Part shown: one piece after another, positions 33,901 to 45,376 of the stretch | How positions within the stretch are numbered: the stretch's first letter is position 1 | Layout: each line of letters begins with the position of its first letter | Made by a program: the position numbers and the translations under genes | The notes under the pieces: model-generated | What the model saw: the letters and a program-made list of their open reading frames with translations, nothing else | What the model was told of the DNA's origin: nothing | The model's database searches: none | Assembly: GCF_947179165.1 (NCBI RefSeq) | Contig: NC_077237.1 | Location: 56,888,023-56,952,022, forward strand | Length of the DNA stretch: 64,000 bases | Source of the DNA: Solanum dulcamara | Taxonomy: Eukaryota; Streptophyta; Magnoliopsida; Solanales; Solanaceae | Reading direction: 5' to 3'

Positions 33901-35658
33901 CAGAAGGAGCTGAATTTGAGGCAAAAGAGATGGCTAGAGTTGCTCAAGGATTATGACATGAGCATTCTCTACCACCCAGGTAAAGCAAATGTAGTTGCTG
34001 ATGCTCTTAGCAGGTTATCTATGGGGAGTACAACTCATGTGGAAGAGGAAAAGAAGGAGTTGGCAAAGGAAGTGCATAGACTTGCGCGTTTGGGAGTTCA
34101 ACTTATTGACTCTAGTGAGGGTGGTACAATAGTACAAAATGGAGCCGAATCATCTCTAGTTGCAGAGGTGAAAGAAAAGCAAGATCAGGACCCCATTCTT
34201 CTTCAACTGAAGGATGAGGTTCACAAGCAGAAGGTAATGGCTTTTACCAAAGGGGGAGATGGAGTGTTGAGATATCAAGAAAGATTATGTGTTCCAAGTG
34301 TTGATGGTATTAGGGAGAGAATCATGAAAGAAGCCCATAATTCTAAGTATTCCATCCATCCAGGTTCAACAAAGATGTATCATGACTTGAGAGAAGTATA
34401 CTGGTGGAGTGGAATGAAGAGAGATATAGCAGAGTTTGTGTCCAAGTGCCCTAATTGCCAACAAGTTAAAGTTGAGCACCAAAGGCCTTGTGGAGTGGCT
34501 CAGAATATAGAGATACCGGAATGGAAGTGGGAAATGATCAATATGGACTTTATTACCGGTTTACCACGAACCCGCAAACAACATGACTCTATTTGGGTGA
34601 TTGTGGATAGGATGACCAAATCGGCCCATTTCTTGCCGGTTAAGACTACAAACACTGCAGAGGATTATGCCAAATTGTATCTTAGAGAGATTGTTAGACT
34701 GCATGGAGTTCCTTTGTCTATCATCTCTGATAGGGGAGCTCAATTTACTGCTCAGTTTTGGAAGTCATTTCAGAAGGGCTTGGGTTCAAGAGTGAACCTT
34801 AGTACTGTTTTTCATCCGCAAACAGATGGACAGGCAGAGCGTACGATACAGACTTTGGAGGATATGTTAAGAGCCTGTGTCATTGACTTCAAAGGTAATT
34901 GGGATGATCATTTACCTCTTATTGAGTTTGCATACAATAATAGTTTCCATTCGAGTATTCAAATGGCTCCTTATGAAGCTCTGTATGGGAGGAGATGTAG
35001 ATCACCAATTGGTTGGTTTGAAATTGGTGAAGCTGAGTTGATTGGACCAGACTTGGTTCACCAAGCTATGGAGAAGGTGAAAACCATACAAGAGAGGTTG
35101 AGGACTGCTCAAAGTCGCCAAAAATCCTACACTGATGTTAGAAGAAGAGATTTGGAGTTCGAAGTGTACGATTGGGTATACTTGAAAGTTTCACCCATGA
35201 AGGGTGTGATGAGATTTGGAAAGAAAGGGAAGCTTAGTCCCCGCTACATTGGTCCTTATCAGATTATGAGGAGGGTAGGTAACGTAGCCTATGAATTGGA
35301 GTTGCCTCCAGAATTAGCTACTATTCATCCCGTGTTTCACATCTCTATGCTTAAGAAGTGTTTGGGAGATCCTTCACTTGTTGTCCCAGCTGAGAGCATT
35401 GGGGTGAAAGAGAGTTTGAGTTATGAAGAGATTCCAGTTCAAATTCTTGATCGTCAGGTTCGCAAATTAAGAACTAAGGAAGTGGCATCTGTCAAAGTCC
35501 TATGGCGAAATCAATTTGTTGAAGAGGCTACATGGGAAGCTGAAGAAGATATGAAGGCTAACTATCCTCATCTATTTGTGCCTTCTGATAACGATATTCA
35601 AGGTAATTCCTTATTTCTACCTTTGAATCGATGTTTATTCTTGAGTTTGAGTCATTGA
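30901..35658 (+). pseudogene. Chromovirus gag-pol polyprotein, unit 1 (one internal stop)
   Basis: ATG at 30901 (MPPKRSAS) is preferred; the frame is open a little further upstream without an ATG. Of about 1585 codons only one is a stop, TAA at 32956 inside RT. Domains by residue: gag about 95-235; CCHC knuckle 362-375 ([14 protein letters not shown]); protease DPGAT at 446; RT with catalytic FIDD (Asp782-783); RNase H ([30 protein letters not shown]); integrase with HHCC finger and catalytic Asp1216, Asp1277 and Glu1313 (35 residues between the last two); and a C-terminal chromodomain-like segment ([20 protein letters not shown]). It copies itself through RNA and integrates into chromatin. 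The stop is shared with unit 2 but absent from unit 3. Confidence 0.93.
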
Positions 35659-35754
35659 CCATTTGAGTATCAGAGTTTTTGAGAAATTGATGTATTGATG
35701 ATATTCATTCTTTATGTCTCCTATTTTCATCTTCATTCGAGGACGAATGATCCC

Positions 35755-35763
35755 AAGGGGGAG
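35755..35763 (+). promoter_or_regulatory. Polypurine tract, chromovirus unit 1
   Basis: AAGGGGGAG a few bases upstream of LTR 2, where plus-strand DNA priming is expected. The same tract precedes LTR 3 (42993-43001). Confidence 0.8.
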
Positions 35764-35767
35764 ATAT

Positions 35768-37921
35768 TGTAACAACCCCTAAAATATTGTATGTCGGTAT
35801 TTCAATTCTCGATGAAAATAATACAGCCTCTGTATTTTGGGCATAACTCTTCATAGGTTGGTCCAAATTAGGTGATTCAAATTTCTGGGTAATCACAACA
35901 TCCTTACCTACAACTTTCATGAAGAACATAACTTCAAATTCGGAGTATACGTAGGTCAAATAAATTAATCTTTGCAAGATATAGTGCTGTGACGGAATTG
36001 AGTGTTGATAGAAGAAAATTCATATCTCACTGTAGGTTGCTCCAAATTGGTTGATTCTTGAACGATATGAAACTAGACTTCCATATCTACAATTCTTATG
36101 AAGATACCAAATCCTAATAAGGAATTTATCTTATTCAAACGCAGCTTCGAAAACGAGTATTCTGTTAAAAAGAACTCATCTTACTTACCATGGAAACATC
36201 TAGATGCATTTGACATCATGCATGACATAAATTGTCCTCCATTTAACATCATCCATGACATCAATATATTCCATTAAATTTTCAGATTTTTCTTTATAAT
36301 TATTTTATTTATTGTTAGGTCCCTCTTTCCCACCTATAAATACCCACCTTATTTCCTCATTTTATTCATCAAGCTTTCTTAAGCATTTCTTCTCTCTATA
36401 TACTTCTTCTCAAATATAGTTTTAGTTTTAGTAGTATAAAAATACTACTCCGGTTATTCTTATACTCCGGGTAGTACACAAAACGCTCCGGCGAGAAGAA
36501 AAGGCTAGGGATCCAAGAGTATTCCAATTCGGAGTAAACCTTCGGATTTAAGGTATGTAAGGCTTTCATAGCATCGGATTGAGTTCGTCCATGCGCCCAA
36601 TATTTAAATTCATTATAATTGAGTTATAGTTGAGTTTTATCCAAATCTTGAATTCTAAATGAATTAATTCTTCTTCTATTGAGTTAGATATATTTATGCA
36701 TTAATATTATTATTATTGTTATCTCTCATATTATTGGAATTATTGTTCATGGCTACTTTCCCATGAATCCTAATTGATTTGATGTTCATGAATATTTTTA
36801 CACATGTTTTGAGTAAAGATGTTGTCTTTTTATTATTTTCATTGATAAAAAGAGAGTTATATGAATTAATACTATATATGTATTTTATTGAGTTTTGAAA
36901 GAGCAAAAGAGTTGAATTTGAATGAATTTGAGAAAATGATATTTTGAGCAAGATGTTTTGATGAGATGAAAATGATGTTTTTGGGAGTATAATGATTTAT
37001 GAACATGAAATGAGATGAGTTTGATGATTTAAATTAAAGTCCAATGAGACTAGATGATGAGTTTAATATGAGCACATATTTTGGGAGTAGTATTGAGCAC
37101 CGAGTTGGGTAAGAGTTTAATTTACTCAAACCCCAGAACTACGTAGCCAGCGTAGGATGGAGGCTATGCCTCTTAAGTCCCAAAAAGAGGACTTTGATGA
37201 ATGGATCCAAGATGGTGATGTCCTTTACCCTGGCAAGGTATTGGATGGATGTGGCAACGACATCGCTTCGTTGTATCATCGCTAGCTCATAAGTGATGGT
37301 TGTCGGTTAGAGAAACTCCCAACTGAGTAAGCATTGCTTATTACTATTATTTATATTATTATATTTTAAACTTGCATTACATATTCATGTTGAGATGATG
37401 TTGAGTTTTGAGCTGAGTTTTCTCGAGAGGAGTTCTTGATATCTGTCCTTACCTTCCTGCCATTTTACATACTCGTACATTCCACGTACTGACGTCATTC
37501 GACCTGCATCGTTTTATGATGCAGATACAGGTGTTAGAGATCCTCAACAGGCGCATCGTTGAAGATCATTTCTTTTCAGTTATTTGGTGAGTCCTTCTTG
37601 TATTCGAAGGAACTCCTTATCCTTTTATTATTGTTGAGTGTGATGTTTCTTTTGAGGTAGCCATGGATATGTCATTGGCACCATCTAAGAGTATTAGAGG
37701 CTTCATAGACAGAGTCTGATGATGTAATCGGAGTAGTTCTCCTTAGAAACTACTTCTTATAAAAATTATCTATTTTTCCTTTGATTATGACTAGCCCACA
37801 TTAGTATTCTTAAGTCTTCCGCTGATGAATAAATAAGAAATGAGACCAAGTGGTTCTCTCGGAAGCCAGAAATGGTTTCTGAGTGCCGGCCACGCCTAGG
37901 GTACCCTCTCGGGGCGTGACA
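35768..37921 (+). repeat. Chromovirus LTR 2
   Basis: A 2154-bp LTR serving as the 3' LTR of unit 1 and the 5' LTR of unit 2. Confidence 0.95.
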
Positions 37922-37925
37922 AACT

Positions 37926-37937
37926 TGGTATCAGAGC
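37926..37937 (+). promoter_or_regulatory. Primer-binding site, chromovirus unit 2
   Basis: TGGTATCAGAGC, 4 bp after LTR 2. Confidence 0.92.
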
Positions 37938-38138
37938 ACAGAGTTCAAGAGTCCTAGGGTATCTATGAAGCCGTGTCTAGTAGAGTCTTGTTTATGGGTG
38001 TGTCGTGCACCACACTTATAATCAGGAAGCTATAGGACATTAGGAATTATTTCACTTCTTTCATAATCTGAGTTCGTGCGATAGAGTTTAACTCTATAAA
38101 ATCTTTCTTTCTAATTCGTGCGTTTACATGTTTCAGAC

Positions 38139-41100
38139 ATGCCTCCTAAACGTTCAGCTAGTCAGAGGAACGCTGCCAGCACTGAGGTTCCACGGTCAGT
38201 GATGCCTCCACGGAGAACTAGGGGCCGACCTGCAAGGTCTACTGAGGTACCCCAAGTACCTACTGTTCAGACCACTCCTACTTCTGAGGAAGATTTTCGA
38301 GGAGCGATTGCTATGCTCACTCAGTTGGTGGCTGCTCGCAATAGTAGCCAAAGTTCACCAACTCCTAGCTCTAGTTATCAAGAGCCGTCTGCTGCCACAA
38401 GGATCAGAGATTTTCTGAGAATGAATCCGCCGGTCTTCACGGGTTCCAACGTTGATGAAGACCCCCAAAATTTCATTGATGAGATGTGGAAGATACTAAA
38501 AGCAATGCATGCTACAGAGATTGAGGGGGTTGAGTTGGTTTCTTATCAACTCAAGGATGTGGCAAATGTCTGGTATAACCAGTGGGAAGAAAGTAGAGGT
38601 GAGAATGCAGAGCCTGCTCTTTGGGATGAGTTTGAAAGAGCATTTCTTGATAACTTCTTTCCCCAAGAGCTACGTGAAGCAAAAATTGAGGAGTTTGTGA
38701 ACCTCAAGCAAGAGAGTATGACTGTGAAAGAGTATAGTTTGAAGTTTATTCAATTGTCCAAATATGCCCCAGAAATGATTCCTCATATGAGGTCTAAGAT
38801 GAGGAAGTTTGTCTCTGGCCTAGGCAAACATGTAAAGAAAGAATGTAAGGCAATGCTAATGATTTCTGACATGGATTTTTCTAGATTGATGGTGTATGCT
38901 CAGCAGATTGAGGATGACAAGAAAAAGGACCGAGAAGAACACCTAAGCAAGAAGGCTAAGTCTGCTGGGCATGAGAATGAGCAGAAGCAAGGGAAGGGTA
39001 ACAAGTCTTTCTTTCAGAAAAGGTCTTCCAATTATGCACCTTCCCCAACAAATGCTTTTACACCTAATACCAGGTATGATCAGAAATCGCTAAGTCACCA
39101 AAACTTTCGATCTCAAGGTTCTCAGTCCCAATTAAGTATGGCTCAAGGTTCTAGAGGAAAACCACCATCTGCTAGATGTGGGAGGCTCCATTTGGGAGAG
39201 TGTCGTGTGGGCACCAATGCTTGCTACGGATGTGGAAAGATAGGTCACTTCCAGAATGAGTGTCCTTCAAAAAGGCAGGGAGATGGAAGTAATAGAGCTC
39301 AGTTTTCTTTTGCAGCTCCACAGAATAGAGGTAATCATAGAGGTGCAGCTTCAAGTGCAGGTGGGGGAACCAACCGTCTGTATGCTATGGGTAGTCGCCA
39401 AGACCAAGAGAATGCACCCGATGTTGTTACTGGTATGCTCCGAGTCCTTTCTTTTGATGTGTATGCATTACTTGATCCGGGTGCTACATTATCTTTTGTG
39501 ACTCCTTACTTGGCTAGTAAATTTGAGATCCTTCCTGAGTGTCTTCTTGAGCCTTTCAGTGTGTCTACTCCTGTTGGTGATTCTATCTTAGCTGAGAGGG
39601 TCTATAGAAATTGTACTGTGTCAATCTATCATAGGGATACCATGACTGACTTAGTTGAGTTGGACATGGTTGATTTTGATGTGATTCTTGGTATGGACTG
39701 GCTTTATTCTTGTTATGCTTCGGTTGATTGTAGGACCCGAATTGTCAAGTTTCAATTTCCAAACGAGCCTATCTTAGAGTGGAAGGGGAATTCTGTAGTG
39801 CCAAGGGGTAAATTTATTTCCTACCTTAAGGCCAGAAAATTAATCTCTAAGGGATGTATATATCATATAGTTCGAGTCAAAAATATTAATGATCAGACTC
39901 CATCTCTTGAGTCAGTTCCCATTGTGAATGAGTTTCCTGAAGTCTTTCCTGAGGATCTACCTGGAATCCCTCCTGATAGAGAGATAAACTTTGGTATTGA
40001 TGTCCTTCCTGATACACAACCTATCTCCATTCCTCCTTATAGGATGGCTCCTGCTGAGTTGAAAGAGTTGAAAGAACAACTGAAAGACCTCTTAGATAAG
40101 GGGTTTATTAGGCCAAGTGTCTCACCTTGGGGCGCTCCTGTCTTATTCGTTCGAAAGAAAGATGGGTCCCTTAGAATGTGCATTGATTACCGATAACTAA
40201 ACAAGGTCACTATTAAAAACAAGTACCCTCTTCCCAGAATAGATGATTTATTTGACCAACTTCAGGGTGCCACATGCTTCTCTAAGATAGACCTCAGATC
40301 AGGCTATCACCAGTTGAAAGTGAGAGAATGTGACATCCCGAAGACGGCTTTTCGAACCCGCTATGGTCATTTTGAGTTTCTTGTTATGTCCTTTGGATTG
40401 ACAAATGCTCCAGCAGCTTTTATGGACCTCATAAACCGAGTATTCAAGCCATACCTAGATACGTTTGTAATTGTCTTCATCGATGATATTTTGGTCTACT
40501 CTAGAAGTAAGAGTGAGCATGCTAATCACCTTAGGATTGTCCTTCAAACTCTTAAGGAGAAGGAGTTGTATGCTAAGTTTTCAAAGTGTGAGTTTTGGCT
40601 TGAGTCTGTAGCATTTCTAGGCCATATTATATCTGGGGATGGAATCCAAGTTGTTACTCAAAAGATTGAGGCAGTTAAGAACTGGCCCCGACCCACCTCT
40701 CCAACCGACATAAGGAGTTTCTTAGGTTTGGCTGGTTACTACAGGAGGTTTGTTGAGGGATTTTCATCCATATCCTCACCATTGACTAAGCTGACTCAAA
40801 AGAAGGCTAAGTTTCAATGGTCTGATGCTTGTGAGAAAAGTTTTCAAGAGTTGAAAGCTAGATTGACTACTGCTCCAGTACTATCCCTACCCGAAGGAAC
40901 ATATGGTTTTGTAATCTATTGTGATGCTTCAAGAGTTGGGTTGGGATGTGTATTGATGCAGAAAGGTAAGGTCATTGCCTATGCCTCCAGGCAGCTTAAG
41001 ACTCATGAGAGGAACTACCCCACTCATGACCTTGAGTTGGCAGCTGTGGTATTTGCTCTTAAGATTTGGCGTCACTATCTTTATGGTGTACATGTGGATG

Positions 41101-42896
41101 TGTTCACAGACCATAAGAGCTTACAGTATGTATTCAGCCAGAAGGAGCTGAATTTGAGGCAAAAGAGATGGCTAGAGTTGCTCAAGGATTATGACATGAG
41201 CATTCTCTACCACCCAGGTAAAGCAAATGTAGTTGCTGATGCTCTTAGCAGGTTATCTATGGGGAGTACAACTCATGTGGAAGAGGAAAAGAAGGAGTTG
41301 GCAAAGGAAGTGCATAGACTTGCGCGTTTGGGAGTTCAACTTATTGACTCTAGTGAGGGTGGTACAATAGTACAAAATGGAGCCGAATCATCTCTAGTTG
41401 CAGAGGTGAAAGAAAAGCAAGATCAGGACCCCATTCTTCTTCAACTGAAGGATGAGGTTCACAAGCAGAAGGTAATGGCTTTTACCAAAGGGGGAGATGG
41501 AGTGTTGAGATATCAAGAAAGATTATGTGTTCCAAGTGTTGATGGTATTAGGGAGAGAATCATGAAAGAAGCCCATAATTCTAAGTATTCCATCCATCCA
41601 GGTTCAACAAAGATGTATCATGACTTGAGAGAAGTATACTGGTGGAGTGGAATGAAGAGAGATATAGCAGAGTTTGTGTCCAAGTGCCCTAATTGCCAAC
41701 AAGTTAAAGTTGAGCACCAAAGGCCTTGTGGAGTGGCTCAGAATATAGAGATACCGGAATGGAAGTGGGAAATGATCAATATGGACTTTATTACCGGTTT
41801 ACCACGAACCCGCAAACAACATGACTCTATTTGGGTGATTGTGGATAGGATGACCAAATCGGCCCATTTCTTGCCGGTTAAGACTACAAACACTGCAGAG
41901 GATTATGCCAAATTGTATCTTAGAGAGATTGTTAGACTGCATGGAGTTCCTTTGTCTATCATCTCTGATAGGGGAGCTCAATTTACTGCTCAGTTTTGGA
42001 AGTCATTTCAGAAGGGCTTGGGTTCAAGAGTGAACCTTAGTACTGCTTTTCATCCGCAAACAGATGGACAGGCAGAGCGTACGATACAGACTTTGGAGGA
42101 TATGTTAAGAGCCTGTGTCATTGACTTCAAAGGTAATTGGGATGATCATTTACCTCTTATTGAGTTTGCATACAATAATAGTTTCCATTCGAGTATTCAA
42201 ATGGCTCCTTATGAAGCTCTGTATGGGAGGAGATGTAGATCACCAATTGGTTGGTTTGAAATTGGTGAAGCTGAGTTGATTGGACCAGACTTGGTTCACC
42301 AAGCTATGGAGAAGGTGAAAACCATACAAGAGAGGTTGAGGACTGCTCAAAGTCGCCAAAAATCCTACACTGATGTTAGAAGAAGAGATTTGGAGTTCGA
42401 AGTGTACGATTGGGTATACTTGAAAGTTTCACCCATGAAGGGTGTGATGAGATTTGGAAAGAAAGGGAAGCTTAGTCCCCGCTACATTGGTCCTTATCAG
42501 ATTATGAGGAGGGTAGGTAACGTAGCCTATGAATTGGAGTTGCCTCCAGAATTAGCTACTATTCATCCCGTGTTTCACATCTCTATGCTTAAGAAGTGTT
42601 TGGGAGATCCTTCACTTGTTGTCCCAGCTGAGAGCATTGGGGTGAAAGAGAGTTTGAGTTATGAAGAGATTCCAGTTCAAATTCTTGATCGTCAGGTTCG
42701 CAAATTAAGAACTAAGGAAGTGGCATCTGTCAAAGTCCTATGGCGAAATCAATTTGTTGAAGAGGCTACATGGGAAGCTGAAGAAGATATGAAGGCTAAC
42801 TATCCTCATCTATTTGTGCCTTCTGATAACGATATTCAAGGTAATTCCTTATTTCTACCTTTGAATCGATGTTTATTCTTGAGTTTGAGTCATTGA
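38139..42896 (+). pseudogene. Chromovirus gag-pol polyprotein, unit 2 (one internal stop)
   Basis: It is almost identical to unit 1 with the same domain order and the same TAA, here at 40194. Visible differences from unit 1 include Lys for Arg (AAATCG near 39085), Ser for the Cys of the first CxxC pair (CCATCTGCTAGA near 39168), His for Tyr nearby, and Ala for Val in the integrase (near 42045). Integrase, RNase H and chromodomain-like region are complete. Sharing the rare stop with unit 1 indicates that units 1 and 2 arose by duplication after that mutation. Confidence 0.93.
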
Positions 42897-43005
42897 CCAT
42901 TTGAGTATCAGAGTTTTTGAGAAATTGATGTATTGATGATATTCATTCTTTATGTCTCCTATTTTCATCTTCATTCGAGGACGAATGATCCCAAGGGGGA
43001 GATAT

Positions 43006-45159
43006 TGTAACAACCCCTAAAATATTGTATGTCGGTATTTCAATTCTTGATGAAAATAATACAGCCTCTGTATTTTGGGCATAACTCTTCATAGGTTGGT
43101 CCAAATTAGGTGATTCAAATTTCTGGGTAATCACAACATCCTTACCTACAACTTTCATGAAGAACATAACTTCAAATTCGGAGTATACGTAGGTCAAATA
43201 AATTAATCTTTGCAAGATATAGTGCTGTGACGGAATTGAGTGTTGATAGAAGAAAATTCATATCTCACTGTAGGTTGCTCCAAATTGGTTGATTCTTGAA
43301 CTATATGAAACTAGACTTCCATATCTACAATTCTTATGAAGATACCAAATCCTAATAAGGAATTTATCTTATTCAAACGCAGCTTCGAAAACGAGTATTC
43401 TGTTAAAAAGAACTCATCTTACCTACCATGGAAACATCTAGATGCATTTGACATCATGCATGACATAAATTGTCCTCCATTTAACATCATCCATGACATC
43501 AATATATTCCATTAAATTTTCAGATTTTTCTTTATAATTATTTTATTTATTGTTAGGTCCCTCTTTCCCACCTATAAATACCCACCTTATTTCCTCATTT
43601 TATTCATCAAGCTTTCTTAAGCATTTCTTCTCTCTATATACTTCTTCTCAAATATAGTTTTAGTTTTAGTAGTATAAAAATACTAATCCGGTTATTCTTA
43701 TACTCCGGGTAGTACACAAAACGCTCCGGCGAGAAGAAAAGGCTAGGGATCCAAGAGTATTCCAATTCGGAGTAAACCTTCGGATTTAAGGTATGTAAGG
43801 CTTTCATAGCATCGGATTGAGTTCGTCCATGCGCCCAATATTTAAATTCATTATAATTGAGTTATAGTTGAGTTTTATCCAAATCTTGAATTCTAAATGA
43901 ATTAATTCTTCTTCTATTGAGTTAGATATATTTATGCATTAATATTATTATTATTGTTATCTCTCATATTATTGGAATTATTGTTCATGGCTACTTTCCC
44001 ATGAATCCTAATTGATTTGATGTTCATGAATATTTTTACACATGTTTTGAGTAAAGATGTTGTCTTTTTATTATTTTCATTGATAAAAAGAGAGTTATAT
44101 GAATTAATACTATATATGTATTTTATTGAGTTTTGAAAGAGCAAAAGAGTTGAATTTGAATGAATTTGAGAAAATGATATTTTGAGCAAGATGTTTTGAT
44201 GAGATGAAAATGATGTTTTTGGGAGTATAATGATTTATGAACATGAAATGAGATGAGTTTGATGATTTAAATTAAAGTCCAATGAGACTAGATGATGAGT
44301 TTAATATGAGCACATATTTTGGGAGTAGTATTGAGCACCGAGTTGGGTAAGAGTTTAATTTACTCAAACCCCAGAACTACGTAGCCAGCGTAGGATGGAG
44401 GCTATGCCTCTTAAGTCCCCAAAAGAGGACTTTGATGAATGGATCCAAGATGGTGATGTCCTTTACCCTGGCAAGGTATTGGATGGATGTGGCAACGACA
44501 TCGCTTCGTTGTATCATCGCTAGCTCATAAGTGATGGTTGTCGGTTAAAGAAACTCCCAACTGAGTAAGCATTGCTTATTACTATTATTTATATTATTAT
44601 ATTTTAAACTTGCATTACATATTCATGTTGAGATGATGTTGAGTTTTGAGCTGAGTTTTCTCGAGAGGAGTTCTTGATATCTGTCCTTACCTTCCTGCCA
44701 TTTTACATACTCGTACATTCCACGTACTGACGTCATTCGACCTGCATCGTTTTATGATGCAGATACAGGTGTTAGAGATCCTCAACAGGCGCATCGTTGA
44801 AGATCATTTCTTTTCAACTATTTGGTGAGTCCTTCTTGTATTCGAAGGAACTCCTTATCCTTTTATTATTGTTGAGTGTGATGTTTCTTTTGAGGTAGCC
44901 ATGGATATGTCATTGGCACCATCTAAGAGTATTAGAGGCTTCATAGACAGAGTCTGATGATGTAATCGGAGTAGTTCTCCTTAGAAACTACTTCTTATAA
45001 AAATTATCTATTTTTCCTTTGATTATGACAAGCCCACATTAGTATTCTTAAGTCTTCCGCTGATGAATAAATAAGAAATGAGACCAAGTGGTTCTCTCGG
45101 AAGCCAGAAATGGTTTCTGAGTGCCGGCCACGCCTAGGGTACCCTCTCGGGGCGTGACA
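43006..45159 (+). repeat. Chromovirus LTR 3
   Basis: A 2154-bp LTR with its own set of differences (for example TTCTTGATG near 43044, CTATATG near 43300, TACTAATCC near 43682), in line with unit 3 coming from a slightly different element. Confidence 0.95.
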
Positions 45160-45163
45160 AACT

Positions 45164-45175
45164 TGGTATCAGAGC
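45164..45175 (+). promoter_or_regulatory. Primer-binding site, chromovirus unit 3
   Basis: TGGTATCAGAGC, 4 bp after LTR 3. Confidence 0.92.
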
Positions 45176-45376
45176 ACAGAGTTCAAGAGTCCTAGGGTAT
45201 CTATGAAGCCGTGTCTAGTAGAGTCTTGTTTATGGGTGTGTCGTGCACCACACTTATAATCAGGAAGCTATAGGACATTAGGAATTATTTCACTTCTTTC
45301 ATAATCTGAATTCGTGCGATAGAGTTTAACTCTATAAAATCTTTCTTTCTAATTCGTGCGTTTACACGTTTCAGAC

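Noticed and set aside
28499..44189. Minus-strand frames recurring in chromovirus LTRs (for example 29456-29713, 36694-36951, 43932-44189)
   Set aside because: Low-complexity AT-rich shadows of repeated LTR sequence with no recognisable protein.
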